A DNA stretch of 64,000 bases from Phoenix dactylifera (Eukaryota > Streptophyta > Magnoliopsida > Arecales > Arecaceae): assembly GCF_009389715.1 (NCBI RefSeq), contig NC_052399.1:28219146-28283145 (forward strand), written 5' to 3'. How positions within the stretch are numbered: the first letter of the stretch is position 1; each line of letters opens with the position of its first letter. Below, one piece after another: positions 56,187 through 64,000 of the stretch. The notes under the pieces were generated by a model, which was not told the origin of the DNA, ran no database searches, and was given only the letters and a program-made list of their open reading frames with translations. Made by a program: the position numbers and the translations under genes.

Positions 56187-56212
56187 TCTCTCTCTCTCTC
56201 TCTCTCTCTCTG
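56187..56212. repeat. CT microsatellite
   Basis: About twelve TC units after a T run. Confidence 0.9.
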
Positions 56213-56707
56213 CTCATTTTTGTGGTCTTGATGGCATGACTTGTCAGGGTCTAGGCCTTGCCCTTGGAAAAAAGGTACGCCCATTTGAGCCATTAAGAGC
56301 CAAAGCAGATTCCATGTATCATTTATCAAGTCCCACTCCCACCCAGTAAGTTTTATCTACATGCTGCCAAGTCAAAGCAGGACCGCAGAATACGACTCCT
56401 AATCTGACACTACCTGATTTCGCGTCGGGACGACTCAGCCTTTACCTGCCCATAGGTCGACGCTTGGACTCAATTATAATCACTCTCTTGGACCTGTTGT
56501 CTCCTCTCCTTTCTTGCCTAACCAAGCCTCGAACCAACTTGCCTCGACTTGTACATGCCAATGTTTTGTAACCTAATCTGATTAGACTTGATCAAATTGA
56601 TCCATAAATTTTTGTAACCTATATGATCCAACTTGCTTGGACCAATTCTCCTGCTTCTCAGGTGTCTCTTTTTGAAGTAAACAACTAGTACTAAAAGAGA
56701 CAACAAT
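56213..56707. other. Intergenic DNA
   Basis: No feature was recognised between the CT microsatellite and the LINE fragment. Confidence 0.45.
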
Positions 56708-56945
56708 TTTTTTTTGGAAAACTAGGCAAAGTTTATATTACAAGTTCACAAATATAAGGAGATTATTAGTATAGACAAGACATGGAAGTTCCAGGAGCTA
56801 TGAGTCCAAGCAATACCTTCTTGAATGAGTAGTGGCAATACCGGCCAACCAATGAGTAGCTTGATTAGCTCGCGGATATACATGTACAACAAAAAAAAAA
56901 TTAGAGGACCTCAGCCAAGAGCCCAGATAGGTGAGTCACCATAGC
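56708..56945 (-). mobile_element. Very short 5'-truncated LINE tail (RNase H end plus poly-A)
   Basis: On - the translation VHVYPRANQATHWLAGIATTHSRR (about 56825-56890) matches the end of the RNase H domain of plant LINEs, usually HxYREANxxADWLA. Upstream WALAEVL fits the preceding helix but is out of frame across a T run at 56891. The copy ends in nine A on - (56708-56716, T run on +) after CCTAGTTTTCC. It is a different family or lineage from the LINE at 47.5-48.9 kb. Confidence 0.7.
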
Positions 56946-57244
56946 AGTGTTTCTTATCATAACTTATCAATCAGTTGAACTTTACCTAACTCAACATATA
57001 AAACTCCACACTCAAAATACTAGCCAAGTCAAAGCTTTGATCTTACTCATCCAATTTTACAAACAAAACAAAACAAAACAATCGATGCTAAGTTATTTCA
57101 ATATTAAAAAAAAAATTGAAAAAAAATTAAACTCTGACCCATCAAGTTTAGGTGATTTTCTAACCCACTTTCTTATCTTTTAAAAATTTTCAAAATAAAC
57201 TTTTAAGTTTCTAAGTTGTTCTAAAATGTTTCTTTCATTGATAA

Positions 57245-57350
57245 AATAATGGGATATAACCATCACATAATAGTATAAAGTAATTGTAGGGCGAAAAAAT
57301 AATGGCACATAACCATCACATAATAGTATAATGTTGTTGTAGGGCGAAAA
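57245..57350. repeat. 53-bp tandem duplication
   Basis: Units 57245-57297 and 57298-57350 (AATAATGGSAYATAACCATCACATAATAG...) differ at a few bases. Confidence 0.9.
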
Positions 57351-57519
57351 TACCCATTGTTTGGAGTAGAGTCATTGACCTGGTTCATGGAGTTTGGTTA
57401 CGACAAGAAGTCAGAGAAATAGGAGAGGCAATAGTAGAGCAAAGGAGTTGGGTTGGCATTCAACGCCATCATAAGGCGGCATTCGGTAGTAGCCTTGATT
57501 CGTGTGCAGGGACGCTACA

Positions 57520-57780
57520 TGGAGGGCCGGGAGATAGTGGCAAATAGAGAGCAAGAAAATATAAATATATAAATATATAAATAAATCTATCTCATTCTAT
57601 TAGTTTAAGTTTTTGAAACAAGTGATTTTTACGTGGTATCAGAACAGAGGTTCTGAGTTCGAATCCTATCTCCGCACTTTTTAACTTCATTATTAAAAAT
57701 TTCACATGTTAAGCTCATCCATTAAAGAAAAGTCCGACCAATATAGGTAGTGCAGGGAGAAGTGGCAAATAGGACTAGAG
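57520..57780 (+). mobile_element. LTR-retrotransposon/TRIM remnant with PBS
   Basis: TGGTATCAGAAC at 57634-57645 is one base off a tRNA-Met PBS. It is followed by GGTTCTGAGTTCGAATCC, the usual leader after the PBS in small plant LTR elements. A similar phrase GTGGCAAATAG occurs on both sides (57538 and 57761), suggesting short LTRs of about 110 bp. The limits are uncertain. A tRNA-derived SINE is an alternative because GTTCGAATCC resembles a pol III B box. Confidence 0.45.
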
Positions 57781-60117
57781 AAAGCTCTGACCATGTCTAC
57801 GTTAGACTTCACATACATGTCATACAGTCTGCTTCTTTTTCTTTTTTTTTTGGGGTAATCTAATGTCACAGAGTCTTCGTTGGATACTGAAAGGCTTTAA
57901 GTGGGACCTCTAAGTATGAGATCAATGAATCCATGTTGGCCAAGATCTATCATGATAAATCTATATATCTTGATACATATGCCAATATGATATCAACATA
58001 ATATTTACTATTTTTTTCCATCTTCTCCATCAAAAAAGAAAATACTGTTTCTTTTCCATCTTTCATCAAACTACGTAATCTTGGAGTTATTCATTGACCG
58101 TGATATTAACATCTTTTCATATACAACGACTTTGATATTTGAATTCTCAATTCTTTACGAAAATTCTCCAAATTCTATCTTGGTCGAGATAAATTGAGAT
58201 TTAAATTAATCTGATATCAATAACAGAATCACCGAAATAAAAAGGTAAAAATCATGCATAAGTATCGTAACTGAAGTTGCGAATCCTCCGAATGTGTGGT
58301 TCCCTATTACTAATTTGAAGCTTCACTCTGAACTTCTTTACTTCAATTTTTTTTTTTTTTTAATACTTGTTGGATGCCTTTGTATATATTTTACTTGCAA
58401 GGAGTTCTATCTATTGCCAAACACAATGGGTGGGTTGATTACAAAGTTAGCAAATCAATTGCCGTGTGCCTGATAAATTTTTCATATTGTTCACAACGAT
58501 CATCTTAAAATAGTTTTCCACCAAACAATTAGGTGGAATTGCTGATCTCAAACAGTTTGATTCAATCGTGAACAACTAGGGAATCACAGTTCCTTAGGTA
58601 CATGGAAGTAGGGTTCTCCCCATGTTCTATATCACCTATATCATAGAGGACCAAAAATATCCTTTTATTAGAAGGAAAAAAAAACATAAATAAAAGGCAT
58701 TATTGTCTTTTAATCCAATTCATTGTACAGCTTTAGTATAATACAATTGTTTTAGTTGGATGGGAATAAACATTATTTATTCGACAGAAAAAAGGAATTA
58801 TCCTATCTTATTTTAAAATTAATTATATCAATTAAAAAGAAGAATAACTTGTCCACAAATTACTTATCCAGGATAGGCCACAAGAGTGCTGGGTGTTTGG
58901 TATCTCGGCCAATACAGACATAAGCCAAGATGTCAGCCCACACAAATTAAGTTGAAACATCTATCAGTATAGTAGAATCTTATTTTTCTTCCTTTCTTTG
59001 AGTTTTTTTTTTCTTTTTCTTTTTACAAATAGTAAACCTAGATTAATTACCATTCAATGCATTGCAATATTTAATGATTTAAAACTGAGAAGTCTTGATT
59101 GAAAGTGCCATAACACTAGCCTATATATTGGAATACATCAGCTTAATCAGCTAAATTAATGAGGATTGAGTGCCTGGTCCCAACACAAACTGGTATTTCA
59201 GCAACAGATCTCCATTGAAATGAAAACCTTGAGTAAAGACTGAGACATACCAATATGCCAGCCTTTGAGATCCATGGTCACATGAGCCCACCATGGCATG
59301 GAAAGGAATTGTATGGGGGAAGGGAAATGGGGGTGCATTCCTTGCACCCTTTTTCCCACACTGTGGTGTCACTAGATTACATAAATGTACTGCTGAAGAC
59401 TACTTTGCTAATTCAAACCCCACTGCTCTCCCACCACCACCACCACTCAAAAAATGAGATTGCCTGTGTTGGATGGTAGTGTTTGGGCCACCACAACCCC
59501 ATAGAGGACCCAAGAGACCATCATTACTCACTACAGGAGACCAAGAAAGAAAAAAGCCACCCCACCACCAAACTCCCATCCAAGATAAACATCCCAAAAG
59601 AAAAGTTGAAGTAAAATTGAAGGAAGGAAAAGGACTATAATGAATATAAAGGAGCACTCCCCAGCCCCACTCAAGCGTATTGGTGGGCTTACATTTCTTT
59701 GATGGGGAGAGCTCTCACTTTCATGCATTTCCCTCTCCCTCCTTGGATTGTTTACCCTTTTAATAAGACCCTCCTAACTCTTTCAGGGAAACTCAAGTCT
59801 TCAGGAATCCCACAAGAAAAAGGCTTAATTCCAAGTTTAAAATTAATTCCAGAAGCTACCCCCAATTGCCATAAAGGAAAGTGAGGTTTTAGTTGAAGCA
59901 TTCATTTCTTTTGTTTCCTCTCAGAGCTTCCTCTTTCTCCCACACAGCCATTAGAAACCAACCAAGAGGCCTCTAAAGAGTTCTTTTCATTTAAGTTCTT
60001 AATTCACCCTCCTCCCCTCCTTCAATATCTTAGCTCAGCTTTAGTCTTAAATTAAAGCTGATATTTCTTTTCTTCTCTACTGTTAAACTATATTTATTTC
60101 CACTTCCTTCCTCCCAT
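57781..60117. other. Intergenic region upstream of the kinase gene
   Basis: No coding exon was recognised. The last kilobase is likely promoter of the kinase gene. A CCACCACCACCACC-rich patch lies at 59430-59450. Confidence 0.5.
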
Positions 60118-60137
60118 CTCTCTCTCTCTCTCTCTCT
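60118..60137. repeat. TC microsatellite in kinase promoter
   Basis: A short TC run about 230 bp upstream of the kinase start. Confidence 0.85.
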
Positions 60138-60237
60138 GGAAAGAGATATCTCTTTGCTTATTTAGTTTTAGATTTTTTGCCTCTCCTTCTCCCCCTTACT
60201 TTCTGTGTTTCTTTCCCGTGATACCCATAGACCAAGT

Positions 60238-60241
<4 letters not shown>

Positions 60242-60309
<68 letters not shown>
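60242..60309 (+). repeat. Long CT microsatellite in the kinase 5' leader
   Basis: A pure run of 34 CT units ending 59 bp before the ATG. Pyrimidine-rich tracts are common in plant core promoters and leaders, but this length is prone to slippage. It may lie in the 5' UTR. Confidence 0.93.
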
Positions 60310-60310
<1 letters not shown>

Positions 60311-60368
60311 GCAATGGAAAGGATATCTTCGTGAGGGGAGTGGGGAGACTGAGGCTTGTGGGGTATTA

Positions 60369-63300
60369 ATGGGTAATTGCTGGTGTAGACGGAGCCTGTC
60401 CATTTACAATGAAAAGGCAGGTGAGTTTTTTGGGATTTGAGTTACTGCTTTCATGCATGCTTAGATTGGAACAAGTGAAAATTTTGATTCTTTTCTTCTC
60501 TTTTATACGTATTTATACGGTTGTCCGGTTTTAGTGCCTTCTTTTTTGACCATTAAAGTATGCCTGTGATAGGATTTTGAGTCTGGTTTTTCTTTCTAGT
60601 TATACCTTTTGAATCATTTGTAACATCTAGGCTTTGTTTTCTGCAATTGGATCTGCCTACAGGAAGATGCTTGGAACATGGAAGGCTTTTTTATCTCTCT
60701 TCTTGTTACTTCACTAAGAAAGCGGCATAAAGTGGCCTTTGCCTTGTTTTACTTCCCAATTTCCATTTTTTTTAAAATTCTTGACACAACCTATTTGTTA
60801 GAGAACTTCTGAAAGAGGAATAAAAGGAGATTTCATATTAAGTTTTTCTTCCTTTGTTGTTCCTGTTGCTTCTTGATGTAAAAATTGGATGACTGGACGT
60901 TTTTTTATTTAATTTTGTGTTACAACTTGCCTGTTTCTGCTTCTTGATACATCCAAAGAGAGAAAATTTTGATGTTTAAATTCTAAATCCTCTTGATATA
61001 TACTTTATTTTTACCAGTTTCTGAAGATATTTATGTTTTTTCCTCTTTTCTCGATAGAATCTCCAAAAATCCAGAGTCCAGTGAAGGAGGAAGAGAAGGA
61101 GGGCAGCAAATTGCCCTCAACTCCTAAGGAAGTCGAGGACTTCCGTCGAGACACTGCTGCCAACCCGCTGAGATCGTTTACTTTTGATGAACTTAAGATC
61201 ATCACAGGGAATTTCAGGCAGGACTCTGTTTTGGGTGGAGGGGGATTTGGAAGTGTTTATAAGGGATTTATAACTGAAGATCTTAGGGAGGGGCTTCAAC
61301 CTTTTCAAGTAGCTGTGAAGGTCCATGATGGTGATAATAGTTTCCAGGGTCACAGAGAATGGCTGGTAACCTACCGTATCAACTTAATTTACATATTTAT
61401 ACCTATTTTCACGTAACCTTTTACTTGGATAAAGTAACTCTCAAGGAACCTCGAAATGTCTGCAGGCTGAAGTTATATTCCTTGGACAACTTTCTCATCC
61501 CAATTTGGTGAAATTGATCGGATACTGCTGTGAAGATGAGCACCGCATGCTAATATATGAGTTCATGTCTCGGGGCAGCGTGGAAGCCAACCTCTTTTCA
61601 AGTAATTATTGCTGTCTCAACTTACAATTTGGTGCTACTAATTCATATATTTTATTAGATACAATGCAATTGTGATTTAGTAACAGAAACCTGTGTAAAG
61701 AAGAACTGATCTCTTGTTCCTTATGACCTTGTCTACAAAATAACTTATCACTTTCCACCAAACCTGTTTCTCTAATTTCTGGATGCGATGTGTTTAGTCA
61801 ATGTTGTTTCCAGCATCTATCCGCATAGGTCTATTCTTATCATCTTAATCATTTTCTTTTTCTTTTTAAATCTTACTTCCTGGGAGCTGCCTTTAGTAGT
61901 GGAATATATTTCACCATAAACAGTAGTAGAACCCAAGTCAGGAACCATGTCATCATATAAACATCATGTACTAGTTAATTACTTGAAAGCATGCTCCTCT
62001 TGAGGCCTTTTCAGATAACAAATCAATCACTTCATGGTTAGCCAATAGCATAACAAAACCAGCTTGGCCAGGCCTACTGCTTCATTATCCTTGAAAACAA
62101 CATATAAGTGCTGCTAATTTCCTTTTATTTGAACCATTTTTGGCATTTGATTAGCCACAATCGCCAATAGGTGCCACACATTTTCACAAGACTTATTGGC
62201 CAAGCCAGAAAACTAGATAGGTTTCCTTCACCCCTTTGAGTTTGGCAGGCCGGTCATGTTTAACTTGGATCAATGCAATGTGCACTATATATTTCCATAT
62301 GTTACTTGTATTTTCCATGGGGCTCTCACACAAAGTAAATGATAATTTTGAAAGAAAATATATGCAAAAAAAAAGGGTCCTTGGTGAAGTATGATCTTTT
62401 GAATCTATTAATGTTCTTACATAATCTTGAAGATAAAACTGAATATAAGTTCTTCAAAACTTTTCATTTCCTTTTCTTGTCCTTTTTCATTTTATGGATG
62501 GATGGAAGATTTAGCAGTCTTCTATCTGGGCATAAAAATGCATAAAGAAAAAAATACTTCCCTGATCTATAAGTTACCATTTTTTTTAATTTAAACAAAA
62601 AAGTTCAACCAAAACCTTTATGTAAAGCAATAAATGTTGATTTTGTATTAGATTTGTTTTTCCATTTTTTTCTTACCTGTAATAGTGCACATGATAATAC
62701 TATCATCAGTACAGTTTAGGGGACTATATTGCAGGAACAAAAAAAAAATGTAAATTCACTATGGGCTTTTAAAAGGTTGATGGTGGACATCAAGAGTTCT
62801 CAAAAAGGACTTTCTTGGGATTCTGAAATTTTGTGTAATTTTGGAACATAATGTATCATGAAATGTATAATGTCAGTTAGGAAGTAGAGTTGAAATAACT
62901 AATTTTTGTTCTGTGAAACAGATTGGATATATGTGTTGAGTACATGATAGAAGGCTTTTAAACTTTGAATTCCTTGAGTTGATCAAATAATCCAAATTCT
63001 GGAGAATTTCATGCCCTGTGGCCCTCTATCTTGTTCCAAATATCATTTTTTCTTCATCGCATTGTCATGTCCTGACACCACATTAATTATGATACTGCAA
63101 AAAGCTGCTTTTGTCTTATACTTGCTGACTGTTTATATTGTTATGTAGGAGTGTTGCTTCCCCTTCCTTGGTCTATCAGAATGAAAATTGCATTTGGTGC
63201 TGCAAAAGGGCTTGCTTTTCTGCATGAAGCTGAAAAACCGGTTATATATCGTGATTTTAAAACATCTAATATATTGCTAGACCAGGTTAGTATGTCAAAA

Positions 63301-64000
63301 TTTCTGAATCAGTTTGATGTCCGATACATGACCTTAGCATTTTAACGACGCATTACATTTAATTGTGGCAAGGTAAATTGTTTTGCAGGTCTTTTTATTA
63401 ATCTGTCAAGCAGATTTAAATAAATATGTCAAGCTGCTTTCACCATGTTTTTCCTTTCCATTGGGAGTTGTACCATTTCTTTGCATGATCAATCTGTATT
63501 TCTCATTGGAAGTGATTGGTATATGATTTGCCTCAAATTTGAGAAGTAGGATGTTAATGGTGACCAGCATCCGAGCCTATCATGTCTAGTACAATGCCCA
63601 TTGATGTACATACCTAATCTGTCTACTGATGCTCCTCAAGCTTGGTTCGTGCTCATCAGTCACATTTCCTTCAAATTTCAACCATCTTTGTTCTTTCCTA
63701 CTCTCTTAATGCCTGTCATCGTCTTTCTCTTTTGCTTCATATTGGAATATGTTAAGTTGTAGGTGCATCTTCTTGCCATAATTGTTATTGTGTTCATTTT
63801 CTTGAATTTTAGTTTCTCTACCTCAGTCCCTCACTCTCTCTCTGATACATTTATTGTTGTGAAGTTACTTTTGGCTTAATATTCTATTGTATGTATAGGA
63901 GTACAATGCCAAGCTTTCTGATTTTGGGCTTGCAAAAGATGGACCAGTTGGCGATAAATCCCATGTTTCTACTCGAATTATGGGTACTTATGGTTATGCA
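60369..64000 (+). CDS. Receptor-like cytoplasmic kinase, RLCK-VII (PBL16-like), 5' part
   Basis: Exons: 60369-60420, 61058-61365, 61466-61601, 63149-63285, and 63899 running off the window. All are GT-AG and in phase, giving the first 245 residues. MGNCWC carries the N-myristoylation glycine and palmitoylation cysteines expected for plasma-membrane anchoring. The kinase domain starts near residue 58. It has a glycine loop [11 protein letters not shown] (77-87), ATP-binding K105 (VAVKVHDGD), the alpha-C Glu in AEVIFLGQL, and catalytic D201 in [13 protein letters not shown] (RD kinase). DFG D219 follows, then activation-loop [13 protein letters not shown] at the window edge. The insert [14 protein letters not shown] and overall wording recall Arabidopsis PBL16. 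Family members relay signals from surface receptors in immunity or growth. The remaining C-lobe lies outside. No break is seen. Confidence 0.95.

Noticed and set aside
57634..57662. Possible tRNA gene (GTTCGAATCC B-box-like sequence)
   Set aside because: No cloverleaf can be drawn. The preceding TGGTATCAGAAC fits an LTR-element primer-binding site better.
60242..60309. CRISPR-like or coding repeat
   Set aside because: It is a simple CT dinucleotide run. No spaced repeats of CRISPR type exist anywhere in the window.

Overview
This is nuclear DNA of a flowering plant. Every long gene is split by GT-AG introns, intergenic DNA is AT-rich, and many transposon remnants are present. The gene families are an NB-ARC-LRR immune receptor, an ECT/YTHDF-type YTH m6A reader, a subtilase of the SBT3.18 type and an RLCK-VII (PBL16-like) kinase. 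The CNL class, GC-rich chromovirus-like LTRs and gene structure fit a monocot, and a palm is my guess. The species cannot be fixed from sequence alone.

Layout. 1-6777 and 17961-24895 are two near-identical copies of one segment. Each carries the 3' end of an NLR gene on + and, convergent to it, a YTH gene on -. Copy A of the YTH gene (3258-6777) has lost exon 1 and almost all of exon 2 at the duplication breakpoint and has a 1-nt frameshift in its last exon. Copy B (21344-25729) is complete: nine exons that splice in phase to 700 residues. The NLR of copy A is represented only by its last 15 codons. The NLR of copy B (14765-18007) is present in full but carries two single-base frameshifts. 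Between the copies sits a full-length non-autonomous Ty3/Gypsy element (7537-12951, - strand) with a TATTC target-site duplication, a gag gene, a decayed protease and no reverse transcriptase or integrase.

26-40 kb holds the TATA/microsatellite promoter of the YTH gene, then a subtilase gene on - (30660-40363, nine exons located, one short exon not found). Its large introns carry a fold-back MITE and two degenerate hAT-like MITEs. 40-60 kb is gene-poor: a CACTA (En/Spm) relic with an intact right terminus, two 5'-truncated LINE tails, a 405-bp TRIM with both LTRs, PBS and PPT, and a roughly 4-kb LTR-like block with an internal duplication. 60369-64000 is the 5' part of an RLCK-VII kinase gene that runs off the window.

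No gene cluster here looks like an operon-style or clearly new system. The most notable structure is the recent tandem duplication of an NLR plus m6A-reader module, in which one reader copy and one receptor copy have been damaged.
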